From the NCBI GenBank assembly GCA_016710745.1, contig JADJVB010000010.1, positions 558,001 to 622,000 of the forward strand: a DNA stretch of 64,000 bases, read 5' to 3'. The stretch comes from Chitinophagaceae bacterium. GTDB taxonomy: Bacteria > Bacteroidota > Bacteroidia > Chitinophagales > Chitinophagaceae. A program made the position numbers and the translations under genes. Below, in pieces: positions 16,550 through 25,479 of this stretch; within the stretch, counting starts at the first letter, position 1, and each line of letters starts with the position of its first letter. Below the pieces are notes generated by a model. That model saw only the letters and a list, made by a program, of their open reading frames with translations. It was not told the origin of the DNA and searched no databases.

Positions 16550-17134
16550 ATGAAAAAATTACTGAGTTTAATGACCTTGCTGGCTTTTACATTTGGTTCG
16601 CTGAATACCACGGCACAAAGGGTAAAAAATACCAGCGGCAATAAAGATATTTTGAAGAGTGAAACCGATATCAATATCGAGTTTAACTACGATGATATCA
16701 GTGTGGGCAAGTACAAAAACGAACAGGAATACATTACAGCTAAAACAGATGAATATAATAAAAAAGAGGCCGGTAAAGGCGATACCTGGGCGGCCAGCTG
16801 GAAAAGAGACAAAGAAGCCAGGTTTGAACCCAAGTTTATTGATTTGTTTAAAGAGCAAAGCGGTATGAATATCGTAACCAGTGCCAAATACACGTTGATA
16901 TTCAAAACCACGTCCATCGAACCGGGCTGGAATATAGGCATCAGCCGTAAAAATGCAGAAATTGATGCAGAGGTTTGGATCGTGGAAACCGCCAATAAAA
17001 GCAATAAACTGGCCACATTTACCATTAATAATGTGCCCGGGGGTACCGCCTTTGGTTACGATTTTGATACCGGTACAAGGATTGCAGAAGCTTATGCCAA
17101 AGCCGGGAAATCAATTGGAAAAAGCCTGAAATAA
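16550..17134 (+). CDS. Secreted protein of unknown function, tandem paralogue A
   Basis: 194 residues from the ATG at 16550 (a TTG two codons earlier is also open). It has a signal peptide ending TTAQ. Key shared segments with the next gene are KxETxINIE at the mature N-terminus, GxGDTWAxxW in the middle, AKYTLIF, EPGxxxGxSxxNA and VETAxxxxKLA. I do not recognise a characterised family; conserved Asp, Trp and Glu residues suggest a small beta-rich periplasmic or outer-membrane-associated protein. It runs divergently from the TAL gene, which shares the 194-base gap. Confidence 0.75.
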   Translation: MKKLLSLMTLLAFTFGSLNTTAQRVKNTSGNKDILKSETDINIEFNYDDISVGKYKNEQEYITAKTDEYNKKEAGKGDTWAASWKRDKEARFEPKFIDLFKEQSGMNIVTSAKYTLIFKTTSIEPGWNIGISRKNAEIDAEVWIVETANKSNKLATFTINNVPGGTAFGYDFDTGTRIAEAYAKAGKSIGKSLK

Positions 17135-17157
17135 TCAAAATAAAAATACATCTTTGC

Positions 17158-17187
17158 AAAGACTTCCTCACGGAGGTCTTTTTTTTT
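17158..17187 (+). terminator. Intrinsic terminator or attenuator directly before a start codon
   Basis: AAAGACTTCC, loop TCAC, GGAGGTCTTT (one T-G wobble) is followed by a run of nine T. It ends only about 8 bases before the ATG of the second paralogue. It can end the first transcript; any transcript reaching the second gene must read through it or start beyond it. Confidence 0.7.
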
Positions 17188-17195
17188 AATCAAAA

Positions 17196-17801
17196 ATGAA
17201 ACCATTGAAAACATGTAAACTAATCGTAAGCAGTGCTTTTTTATTATTGAGCGGCACCAGTCTTTTTGCTCAGGAGGTAGACATCACCAAAGGCGATCTG
17301 TCTGTTTTAAAGGCAGAAACGTCCATTAACATCGAATTAACCTATGAAAAGATGGCCGTAGGAGATTTTAGCAAAGAGGCCGACTATATAAAAAAGCGGA
17401 TAGAGGAGTTAAATACCAAGGAACCCGGTACGGGCGATACCTGGGCTGTTAAGTGGGAAGAAAATAAAAAGACAATGTTTGTTGAAAAATTTTCATTGGG
17501 TTTTACCAAACAGAATAAAATGACGGTTAGCCCGGAAGCCAAATATACCCTCATTTTTAATTCCAAAGCGCTGGAGCCGGGTTACCAGGTTGGTGTTTCC
17601 AAAAGAAATGCAGGTGTAGACGGTACCGTTACACTCGTTGAAACCGCCAAACGCGATAAAAAGCTGGCCGTGCTTTTTGTTGAAAGAGCCCCCGAATCTA
17701 AATGGCGTGGCGCCGCTTTTGATGCGGCCTCCCGGATTGGTGATGCCTACTTTATGGACGGACAAAAAGTTGGGAAATTCATTACCAAAAACAATAAATA
17801 A
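17196..17801 (+). CDS. Secreted protein of unknown function, tandem paralogue B
   Basis: 201 residues with a signal peptide ending SLFAQ. It aligns over its full mature length with the preceding gene (KAETSINIE, GTGDTWAVKW, EAKYTLIF, LEPGYQVGVSKRNAG, LVETAKRDKKLA), so the two arose by duplication. No enzymatic motif is seen. A strong hairpin lies just before its start, so its expression may be uncoupled from the first copy. A larger secreted protein follows nine bases later. Confidence 0.75.
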   Translation: MKPLKTCKLIVSSAFLLLSGTSLFAQEVDITKGDLSVLKAETSINIELTYEKMAVGDFSKEADYIKKRIEELNTKEPGTGDTWAVKWEENKKTMFVEKFSLGFTKQNKMTVSPEAKYTLIFNSKALEPGYQVGVSKRNAGVDGTVTLVETAKRDKKLAVLFVERAPESKWRGAAFDAASRIGDAYFMDGQKVGKFITKNNK

Positions 17802-17809
17802 TCTTTTAC

Positions 17810-19441
17810 ATGTTAAACAAATACTACCCCGTGATGAAAATAAAGTACCCTTTATTGGCTGTGTTGAGTTTTATAACTTTTGCCGGCTTTGCACAAAGCA
17901 AAAAATTCAGTTTTAAACTGGGCACCGAATACGACCTGCCCCGCAAAACTGAGGACCTGGCGTTTTTCGGCAACGACAAAGACGGTATCGTAAACCTTAC
18001 TTTAAAAAAAGAAGAGTTGAATATCTTACGATTCGATCCAAAAACCCTGGCTCAAACATCCGAAAAAACCATCCAGTTACCCGAGCTCACCAAAAATTTC
18101 AACAGCGAAACGGTTGTTGATTTTGGTGCCAACTACTTTTGGATACACAGCGACTGGGATAAAAAAGATGAAATAGAATCGCTTTACTATGATAAAATAG
18201 ACCTGGTTTCGGGAAAGATCACCGAATCGAACAAAAAATTATTCGATGCCGAAAAGATCAGCGGCAGCGGCGCCCGGATGACCGGGTTTTACCAGTACAA
18301 GATGACCGATAAGTACAATTTTGAATTCGATGCGGATCATACCAAATTACTCGTTAGCTACCGGCTGGCACCCCAAGAAAAGAACGATAAGAAAAGCTAT
18401 GATAAACTGGGTTTCTATGTGTATGATGACCAAATGAACAAGATCTGGAATAACGAGTTTACCATGCCCTATACGGAACAGATCATGGATAACATCGATT
18501 TTTCGGTCGACTCAAAAGGAAATGCCTATATGCTGGCCAAAGTGTACGAGTCGGAAAAAAGAAAAGAAGTAGATAAGGAAACCGGCCGGGCGGGTTATCA
18601 TTACGAAGTACTGAAGTTTTCGAAAGACAACAAGAAGATCATTAACACCACGATTACCATCGATGATTTTTTTATTAAAGAAGCTTCGTTGATCGAAAAT
18701 ACTGCGCACGATATGGTGATTGCCTGCACCTACAGCAAAAAAGCAAAAAGTAACGGAACCGACGGCGTTTTCCTGGCGCTGATGGATCAGGCAGGCAAGA
18801 TCAATAAATACAAAAACGGGTATTATGAATTCCCATTGGCCGAACTTGAAAAATTTGAATCGGCCAGGAGTAAAAGAAAAATGGAAAGAAAGAAAGATTA
18901 TGAAGCGCCAAATTTACTGGTACGAAACATTGTGGTGGAAGCCGATGGCAGTTTGTTCATAGCACTGGAAGAGTATTATGTTGTAGTAACTACTTCCTAC
19001 GACTCACGTGGAAACTCGCAAACAACCACTACGTATTATTATGAGGACATGCTGGGAGCAAAAATAAGCATGACCGGAAATTTTGAATGGCTGAGAAAAC
19101 TGCCAAAAAAACAACGAGGCAGCAATGGCAGGGGAACCATGAGTTTTAAACTGGTAAGTGACCCTACCGGTTATTATTTTCTGTATTTAGACAATAAGAA
19201 GAATATGGAACTGGAAGAAGATGAAGTGCCCAAATATCATGTTGATGGATTCGGCGGCCAGGTGGTTGTAGCTAAAGTTGATAACGCCGGTGTGGTATCT
19301 AAAGAACTTGTTTTTGATACCCGTGAAGAAGAAGTGAAACTCTTCCCTTCACAGTTTAAAAGAATAAACGGCAATCAATATATTGGCAGGGCCAAAATGA
19401 AAAGAGGGGGATATCAACCCTTGCTGATCACGGTAAACTAA
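17810..19441 (+). CDS. Large secreted protein of unknown function
   Basis: 543 residues; the likely signal peptide begins at the internal ATG at 17834 (MKIKYPLLAVLSFITFAGFAQ), although the ATG at 17810 is also possible. The mature part consists of repeated short strand-turn segments (YDKIDLVSGKI, FYVYDDQMNKIWNNEF, LMDQAGKINKYKNGYYEF), compatible with a beta-propeller-like fold. Tyr-rich and Lys-rich loops are frequent, but no catalytic motif is visible. It lies nine bases after paralogue B, so they are probably co-transcribed, and a strong terminator follows. Confidence 0.75.
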   Translation: MLNKYYPVMKIKYPLLAVLSFITFAGFAQSKKFSFKLGTEYDLPRKTEDLAFFGNDKDGIVNLTLKKEELNILRFDPKTLAQTSEKTIQLPELTKNFNSETVVDFGANYFWIHSDWDKKDEIESLYYDKIDLVSGKITESNKKLFDAEKISGSGARMTGFYQYKMTDKYNFEFDADHTKLLVSYRLAPQEKNDKKSYDKLGFYVYDDQMNKIWNNEFTMPYTEQIMDNIDFSVDSKGNAYMLAKVYESEKRKEVDKETGRAGYHYEVLKFSKDNKKIINTTITIDDFFIKEASLIENTAHDMVIACTYSKKAKSNGTDGVFLALMDQAGKINKYKNGYYEFPLAELEKFESARSKRKMERKKDYEAPNLLVRNIVVEADGSLFIALEEYYVVVTTSYDSRGNSQTTTTYYYEDMLGAKISMTGNFEWLRKLPKKQRGSNGRGTMSFKLVSDPTGYYFLYLDNKKNMELEEDEVPKYHVDGFGGQVVVAKVDNAGVVSKELVFDTREEEVKLFPSQFKRINGNQYIGRAKMKRGGYQPLLITVN

Positions 19442-19462
19442 ATGTAACAGAATATTAATCAT

Positions 19463-19495
19463 AACACGGGCAAGATCAGCAATCTTGCCCGTGTT
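19463..19495. terminator. Bidirectional intrinsic terminator
   Basis: A perfect 14-bp stem (AACACGGGCAAGAT / ATCTTGCCCGTGTT) with loop CAGCA lies between convergent genes, with T-rich sequence on the plus-strand side. Confidence 0.85.
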
Positions 19496-19498
19496 TAT

Positions 19499-21205
19499 TT
19501 AAGCCGGCTGCATGGAAACTTTTGGGTAAAACCACATCACCTCCACATCCTTCGTGATGGATTCATTGGGTTCGATCGCATTTTCCGATTCGGTATCCAG
19601 CATCATCGCCTCATCATTTTTACCCAGGTTGATGGTATACGGGTTCACTTTTATATCGGTTGATGTGCCGTTAACCTGGGCACTGACCAGCCGGAAGATG
19701 GCGACAGCCAACTGTTCCAGCTTGTTCATATTGGTTTTGATCTGCTCGGTTAAATCGGCGGGTTCACGCTGCACTTCAATACCCTCCTGGAATGTTCTTA
19801 AAAACTGCAGGTCGAACGGATCGATATACCGATTCGAAAAAATTTCATTTTCAAATGGCCGCCACTCCAGGAACAGGTCCTGCATAATTTTATTCAGTTG
19901 TCCGAATTTTCGGCCCAGGCTATCCTTTGCTGCAAACAGGTCTTTTAGTATCCGCATATTCACAAAAGCCTTATTGGCAAAAAGATGCGCGGGCACGGCC
20001 CAGTAAGTTGCCCAATCCCAGAAAATTTTGATCACCATGATCTGGGTATTTCCCATCAGCAGGTACTTGTTTTGATATACCGGAATCCAGGCATCAACCA
20101 ACGCGAGGTGCGATTGTTCGTATACGGTTACCCGTGTTTCAATATCCTCACCATCCAGGTCGCGAAGGATCAGATCACTCAACCAGGAATTGTTCATTGC
20201 AATAAAATCGGTACCCGGTGAATACAATGGATCTAAAAAAGCGCCCGACTCACCGGTTACGCCCCAGCGGTCGTTCGAGTATAATTTTCCGGTATGGTGA
20301 GCATAATGTTTTAAAATCTTGAAATCGAGTAAACCATCTCCCTGTCCCAAAGGCACCAACATTTTATAAGGAAGCGGTTCGTTAACCTTCATCCATTCAA
20401 CTGCTTTCTCGTAAGTATTGAACGTGTCAAAGGGATGCACCGCCGGATCGGCTACAATACCAATGCTGGTGTTTTTCGACCCCAACGGAATTACCCAAAG
20501 CCAGTAGCCTTTGTCCATAAAATGCACGGTACTCAAATAACGAAGGCCGGGTTCAAGGTACCCCTGCCAGTTTTTATTATCCGTCCAGGTATCAATATCA
20601 ATAACGCCTTTTAGCCGCCACCATACTGCATTGCTATGGTGTTCCATCGGTTTTTGAAACTGTAATTTTCGTTTCATCACGCTGGCCCGACCCGATGCGT
20701 CGGCCACCCAGCGGCATTTAACTTTTATCTCTTTACCATCCTTGATATAGGTTACCACGTGGTTATCTTCCGGTAAAATATCAACAGCCGATACTTTGGC
20801 CCCCAGTTCCAGATCGTTTCCTTTTTCCTGCGTGTGTGTCATTAAATAATTCTCCAGTGTACCCCGGTCAACCTGGTGGCTGGGTACGGGTAACCGCAGG
20901 CGTGGGCCAAGCTCTACCCGGCTGGCAATATCTTCCTTGGTATTATTTTTAAAGAAAAAACGAAGGCCGTGTTTGGGTAGTTCATGCGCTTCCAGGTATT
21001 CGGTGAGCTGTAAAACTTCGCGTAAATAATGAGTACCGAGCTCAACCGTTGATTCGCCAACTTTGTGCGCCGCAGTTGCTGCAGCTGTTTCCCGTCTTTC
21101 TAAAACAAGGATGGAAATGCCGGGTTTGGCATTTTTTAATTGCAGGGATAAAGTAAGGCCGGCCAGTCCTCCCCCCAGGACCACTACATCATACTGATCT
21201 TTCAT
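19499..21205 (-). CDS. Halogenase-like FAD-dependent oxidoreductase
   Basis: 568 residues of the flavin halogenase-like superfamily: GGGLAG at 11-16, GES at 50-52, and the WxWxIP signature as WLWVIP at 235-240; TGESGAFLDPLYSPG is the second FAD motif. The position of the halogenase Lys is occupied by Arg82 (GLRFFF), unlike Lys77 in the pigment-cluster homologue, so chlorination is less certain. The ~230-residue C-terminal extension is helical. It lies near the pigment locus and next to a PaaK-type ligase, so it may tailor the same pigment. An alternative is an unrelated monooxygenase. Confidence 0.75.
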   Translation of the reverse strand: MKDQYDVVVLGGGLAGLTLSLQLKNAKPGISILVLERRETAAATAAHKVGESTVELGTHYLREVLQLTEYLEAHELPKHGLRFFFKNNTKEDIASRVELGPRLRLPVPSHQVDRGTLENYLMTHTQEKGNDLELGAKVSAVDILPEDNHVVTYIKDGKEIKVKCRWVADASGRASVMKRKLQFQKPMEHHSNAVWWRLKGVIDIDTWTDNKNWQGYLEPGLRYLSTVHFMDKGYWLWVIPLGSKNTSIGIVADPAVHPFDTFNTYEKAVEWMKVNEPLPYKMLVPLGQGDGLLDFKILKHYAHHTGKLYSNDRWGVTGESGAFLDPLYSPGTDFIAMNNSWLSDLILRDLDGEDIETRVTVYEQSHLALVDAWIPVYQNKYLLMGNTQIMVIKIFWDWATYWAVPAHLFANKAFVNMRILKDLFAAKDSLGRKFGQLNKIMQDLFLEWRPFENEIFSNRYIDPFDLQFLRTFQEGIEVQREPADLTEQIKTNMNKLEQLAVAIFRLVSAQVNGTSTDIKVNPYTINLGKNDEAMMLDTESENAIEPNESITKDVEVMWFYPKVSMQPA

Positions 21206-21245
21206 AAACAGCGTTTTTTAGAATATAAAATTAAGGCATTGGGCT

Positions 21246-21312
21246 AAAGGGTTGCCAACCTTTGCAAAGTTTATTTAATCTTATCTATTTTAATTAAGGT
21301 TGATAACCCGTC
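21246..21312. repeat. Hairpin repeat, AAAGGTTG/CAACCTTT family (copy 2)
   Basis: AAAGGGTTGCCAACCTTT is followed about 35 bases on by AAGGTTGATAACCC; the two halves pair imperfectly with each other. The arrangement resembles the element at 37822-37890. It fills most of the gap between the two flanking genes. Confidence 0.55.
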
Positions 21313-21314
21313 TC

Positions 21315-22613
21315 TTAATCCCGCCTGTCGATAAACCGAATGATCTTTCTGCCGGCTTCGGGCATTTGTATTTTTTTGATCTCCTCTTCCGACATATATT
21401 TTATATGCGGACTCACCCGGAGCCGGGCCTGCAGGTTGGCCCTTATTTTTCTGTTGATCTCTTCCGAAAAATTGTCAGGGGCAATGTACAACGTCACCTC
21501 ATCGGTTCCCATTTCGTTTGAGGATACTTCTGCCACAAAATCGATCACATTTTCCATTTCATTCAAAATATCAAAAAGGGCTGGCGGGTATAAAGTAGTG
21601 CCTTTGAATTTGATCATTTGTTTTTTTCGTCCCATCACCGGCGAAAGCCTTAAACTGTTTCTGCCACAGGCGCAGGGCGTATCATCAAACACACAAATAT
21701 CGCCGGTTTTATAACGCAGCAGGGGCATGCCCTCAACGCCTAAAGTGGTAATGGTTACTTCGCCAGGTTCGCCCGGTGCTACTGCTTTATTCATTTCATC
21801 CAGTAATTCAACGATCAACAGGTCGGGTTGCAGGTGCCCACCCCTGCATTCGGTACATTCGGTAAATGCCGTTTGCATTTCGGTGGATGCATAGGTAGAG
21901 AATAATTTTATATCCCAGGCATCAGTTATTTTTTTGCCAATGGGATTCAGCGAAAAATCGGCGTTGCGGATATTTTCGCCAACGCAGATCGCTTTTTTTA
22001 CGGTAGTACTGTTAATGTCAATTTTATGTTCAGCCGCATAATTGATCAGTTTGATAATAAAAGACGGCACAGCCACGATAGCGGTTGGCTTTAGCCTTAA
22101 AATGGTTTCCCATTGCAGCGATGGCACACCCGGCCCCAACCTGATGATGCCGGCGCCCAGTTTTTGAATACCTGAATAATAGGCCATGCCCGCCATAAAC
22201 TGGCGGTCCAGTGTAAGCATGAGTTGGTAAATATCATTTACAGAACCTTCGGTACTTACAAAAGATGCATACTCATTGCAGGCCAGCCGGCTCAGGTCGT
22301 TTTCGGTAAGCATGATGGTTACCGGGTTTCCCAATGTGCCCGAAGTAGAACTGTATTCGATGATCTTATTACGGGGTACGCATAAAAAATCTTCATTGCG
22401 CTGTTGCAGGTCTTCCTTAATGGTAACCGGAATTACACTCAGGTCTTCCATGGTTTTGATACCGGATGGATTGAACCTGGCCTTGGCAAAAAATTCCCTG
22501 TAAAAGGGCGAATTTTTATTGAGATAGGCAATCGTTTCCTGCAGTTTGGTCTCCTGCATGGCCGTTATTTCTTCTTTGGTTTGAAAAGCCGCTTCGGGCG
22601 AATAGTTCATCAT
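21315..22613 (-). CDS. PaaK-type adenylate-forming ligase (aryl-CoA ligase-like)
   Basis: 432 residues of the phenylacetate-CoA ligase family. The P-loop SSTSGTLGNPV spans 88-98; further motifs are STYASTEM, YKTGDIC and the hinge GRKKQMIKFKG. A Cys cluster (CTEC ... CACG) matches the zinc site of PaaK proteins. Such enzymes activate aromatic acids as acyl-adenylates and CoA or carrier thioesters. With a TAL making 4-coumarate 5 kb away and no other ligase in the window, it is a reasonable candidate for coumarate activation, but that is inference. The alternative is a phenylacetate or anthranilate catabolic enzyme. Confidence 0.82.
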   Translation of the reverse strand: MMNYSPEAAFQTKEEITAMQETKLQETIAYLNKNSPFYREFFAKARFNPSGIKTMEDLSVIPVTIKEDLQQRNEDFLCVPRNKIIEYSSTSGTLGNPVTIMLTENDLSRLACNEYASFVSTEGSVNDIYQLMLTLDRQFMAGMAYYSGIQKLGAGIIRLGPGVPSLQWETILRLKPTAIVAVPSFIIKLINYAAEHKIDINSTTVKKAICVGENIRNADFSLNPIGKKITDAWDIKLFSTYASTEMQTAFTECTECRGGHLQPDLLIVELLDEMNKAVAPGEPGEVTITTLGVEGMPLLRYKTGDICVFDDTPCACGRNSLRLSPVMGRKKQMIKFKGTTLYPPALFDILNEMENVIDFVAEVSSNEMGTDEVTLYIAPDNFSEEINRKIRANLQARLRVSPHIKYMSEEEIKKIQMPEAGRKIIRFIDRRD

Positions 22614-22792
22614 GGTTATAAAAATAAATTAATCCTGGTGAAAATCCCGAATCATCAATAGATTGTCAGGCTTGTAAAGGTCAGTTAATTTGGCAACAAG
22701 ATTCAATATGTAAATTTATCTGATTTTTGTGATGCTCACAGATACAAAAGATAGGGCAGTAAAAATAAAGTACATTAATATCCAGTTTTTGT

Positions 22793-22820
22793 AAAAAATG
22801 CCCCGCTTAAAGCGAGGCAT
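22793..22820 (-). terminator. Intrinsic terminator downstream of the DUF2330 gene
   Basis: On the minus strand ATGCCTCGCT, loop TTA, AGCGGGGCAT (one T-G wobble) is followed by TTTTT. It lies 66 bases after the DUF2330 stop codon. The rest of the 272-base gap up to the PaaK-type gene is AT-rich with no gene. Confidence 0.8.
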
Positions 22821-22885
22821 GAACCATCCCGATAGATACCGGGTTCACAACGGGTATAGCCAGTATAAAGTCAATGTAATCAGGT

Positions 22886-24358
22886 TCATATTAGTCCTTT
22901 CCAGCGCATTAAACCGGCGCCTCCAAGCATGGCAATTCCTAATAGCAGGATACCTGCAGGGTGGTTCTGGTTATCGCTTTCGCGGTTTAACTGTGGAATC
23001 AGGGTGGCATATTGCGCCGAAACATTGGGTTCTTCATCATTTTTTACCGTGGCTTCTTCCTGCCAGTTGTTCATATTGGTACCGGTTAAGGCGGTAAGTT
23101 CCAATAGTTCTTTCCTTCTTCTTTGCCTGAGTTCTTTTAAATATTTCTGACCGCTGGCGCAACTAAAACTGCCGGTGGCCGGGTGGGTAATAATATACCT
23201 GGCCTGGTAGTTTTCGGTATTGGGTGTTACCTGAAATTGCAGGTCTTGAGCAAAAGAGCTTCTGTTATAACGAAAATGCAGCCTGGTAAAATGCACATTT
23301 CTGCTGCCATTATCGATCTCTTCATTATCGAGGTCGCTGTAGTCGGTCCAGTCTTTGTTACCCAGCCACCAAACACCGCTCTGCACCAGGTCCTGCTCAG
23401 TAGGCGGATTGCCTACACAGGGATCGCATTTCATTTGGTTGATGGGTGTTACATTCCAGGCATATTCCAAAAAAGCAACCGACTTATTTTCCTTTTGCCA
23501 TTGGTTGGTAAACAGGTTACCATAAAAGGCGCCAAAGTTTTTTTGAATGAAGAGGGGAATATTTTTGTTGCTGGCTATATCAACATTGCGGTAGTTGGTG
23601 CTTTCAATTCTTCCTTTCCGGGTAAAAGCATAAACGATCAGGTCCTGGTCGCCATCGGCATTGGCCATTCCCAGGCGAATGGGCAGCATGAATTTGGGTG
23701 AATTAAAGCTGATCTGTATAGGGCGAAGAAAATTACTATTCAATTTCCGTTTTTCTTTTTCATTAACCTTCACCACAAAAAATTTGAGATTGCTTTTTAT
23801 GTAGGGGTCAAGTACTTCCTCAGCGTTAGCTGGAATTTTATAGCCGTTATCGTTTAACCAGTTTTTCAAGCCGGTGCTTTCTTTGGCGCTTAGTATTAAT
23901 ATATCGTACTCGCCAACAATATATTGAGCTTCTATTTTAACTGATGATTTTTTAGCTACAGAGGAGGAAGGAGCAGACATCTCCTGTGCATTTCCCAAAA
24001 CAGATCGCATCAGTTTGTCTTCATTACGATAGCTGTTGCAGGGATTCTCGTCCCAATATTCCACTAATCTTGGAGCGCTGTAATCATTCAGTTTTTGAAA
24101 AATAGATTGATCAACTACCTTGATATCATCTTTCCGCAGCACTACCGGCACAGGCACTACCATGGCGAAATCTTTGGTATCGCCTTTGAAATCGTTGTAC
24201 ATGGTGATCACCGATTTATTTCCATCCCTTACCAGGATAACCTGGCTGGTTTTGTTTTTTAACGTTCCATCAGCCTTGCTTACATAAAAGCCGCAGAAGG
24301 AAAGCAAGGTTGGCGCTATCGCTACCAGGCCTCCAATAATGAATAGTTTCTTTTTCAT
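22886..24358 (-). CDS. DUF2330 family membrane-anchored protein
   Basis: 490 residues. The N-terminal signal region runs into CGFYVSKADGTLKNKTSQVILVRDG, and FAMVVPVPVVL plus APRLVEYWDENPC are hallmarks of DUF2330. A C-terminal hydrophobic segment (AGILLLGIAMLGGAGLMRW) followed by basic residues suggests a membrane anchor, leaving the main domain in the periplasm. The family's function is unknown. It follows an RnfD-like gene by 22 bases, so the pair is probably one operon ending at the terminator near 22800. Confidence 0.85.
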   Translation of the reverse strand: MKKKLFIIGGLVAIAPTLLSFCGFYVSKADGTLKNKTSQVILVRDGNKSVITMYNDFKGDTKDFAMVVPVPVVLRKDDIKVVDQSIFQKLNDYSAPRLVEYWDENPCNSYRNEDKLMRSVLGNAQEMSAPSSSVAKKSSVKIEAQYIVGEYDILILSAKESTGLKNWLNDNGYKIPANAEEVLDPYIKSNLKFFVVKVNEKEKRKLNSNFLRPIQISFNSPKFMLPIRLGMANADGDQDLIVYAFTRKGRIESTNYRNVDIASNKNIPLFIQKNFGAFYGNLFTNQWQKENKSVAFLEYAWNVTPINQMKCDPCVGNPPTEQDLVQSGVWWLGNKDWTDYSDLDNEEIDNGSRNVHFTRLHFRYNRSSFAQDLQFQVTPNTENYQARYIITHPATGSFSCASGQKYLKELRQRRRKELLELTALTGTNMNNWQEEATVKNDEEPNVSAQYATLIPQLNRESDNQNHPAGILLLGIAMLGGAGLMRWKGLI

Positions 24359-24380
24359 AATTTATTTTTTTTGTGAATAA

Positions 24381-25265
24381 TTACATGGTTGATCTGGAAT
24401 ACACGATCTGCAGGAAATTTTTCTCCTCAGGCGTTATCCTGCTAACGGGTGCCCATTCAAATTTCCTCGCTTTAAAGAGGCGGTCGAGTAATGGCACCAA
24501 TGGCTGTGCCAGCACCAGCACAAAAATGGGTGCAGCATTGATAAATTTAAATGCCGCCAGATAAAATGCGATGGCGGCTATGGCGGCACTCCAAATTATT
24601 CTAACTACGGTATGGTTAGGGATAGTTTTTGGATCGGTGATCATAAAAAAAGAAAATATCAGCAGGCTTCCGGTGCTAACTGATTGTATAAAATGATCGA
24701 TAGGCCATCCCAGGTAAATGATCTGCCTGATGAAAACCAGGCCCGCGAACACGCCCAGGAAGGCCAGGCTTACATCCAGTTTTTGTATCCTGGTGGTGAT
24801 GATAAATCCTAAACTCAAAACAGCGAACAGAATCACGGCATTACTACCCCATTGGCCGGGACTAACCCAGGCATCACCGGTGAGCCATATGGCAGCCACG
24901 ATACCTAAAGCCGACGGATTAAAAATATGTTTACCGTTTATCCTGAAAATATACTTCGATGCAATGGTAAAGGCCGATGCAAAAACGGCAACTCCCGTAA
25001 CATTTGTCTTTAACAATAAACTTAAACCAAAAGCCGAAATGAGTACCGAAGGGATTCCACTTTTGTATCTTGTTAAAAAGGGAATATTCTTATTTCCTAA
25101 AAGCCATTCGCCAATAAACTGGGTGGCCAGGCAACTTACAAAATAGGTTGCGTATAACCAGTACTCGCTGTTCCAATGCAGAAAATACAGTCCATAGCAT
25201 AAAAAAATACTTTGAAAAATAATTTGAAAGTATCGGGCATCTTTAAAAATTTGGTTGACATGCAT
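24381..25265 (-). CDS. RnfD/NqrB-like integral membrane protein (stand-alone)
   Basis: 294 residues with about eight to ten transmembrane helices. FNPSALGIVAA and SLLIFSFFMITDPKTIPN resemble the RnfD/NqrB family (PF03116), whose members carry a covalent flavin near a Ser/Thr in the second motif; here STGSLL lies just before it. No other Rnf or Nqr subunit is nearby, so this is not a classical ion-pumping complex. Its only operon partner is the DUF2330 gene. A role in membrane electron transfer to a periplasmic partner is plausible but unproved. Confidence 0.8.
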   Translation of the reverse strand: MHVNQIFKDARYFQIIFQSIFLCYGLYFLHWNSEYWLYATYFVSCLATQFIGEWLLGNKNIPFLTRYKSGIPSVLISAFGLSLLLKTNVTGVAVFASAFTIASKYIFRINGKHIFNPSALGIVAAIWLTGDAWVSPGQWGSNAVILFAVLSLGFIITTRIQKLDVSLAFLGVFAGLVFIRQIIYLGWPIDHFIQSVSTGSLLIFSFFMITDPKTIPNHTVVRIIWSAAIAAIAFYLAAFKFINAAPIFVLVLAQPLVPLLDRLFKARKFEWAPVSRITPEEKNFLQIVYSRSTM

Positions 25266-25479
25266 AACAGTTGAATTTGGGTATAGGATGAAACCCCAAA
25301 GTCAATTACACATTTTATTTGTTAAAAAAAGGTAAAGAGATAAAAAACAAATATTTATGGAAAATGATGATTAATGTATCACCGCCGATCAATAATTTAT
25401 TTAAATTCCATTTATTATTTCTTATTTTGAAAGACGATTATATGAAACAGATAAGCCAACTACATTAAATAATATAAAT

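Noticed and set aside
21315..22613. PaaK-type ligase as part of phenylacetate degradation
   Set aside because: No other paa gene is present and the gene lies beside the pigment locus, so catabolism is not supported, though not excluded.
22821..22847. GAACC...GGTTC imperfect hairpin after the DUF2330 terminator
   Set aside because: Only a 5-bp stem with a long loop and no T run; not reported as a terminator.
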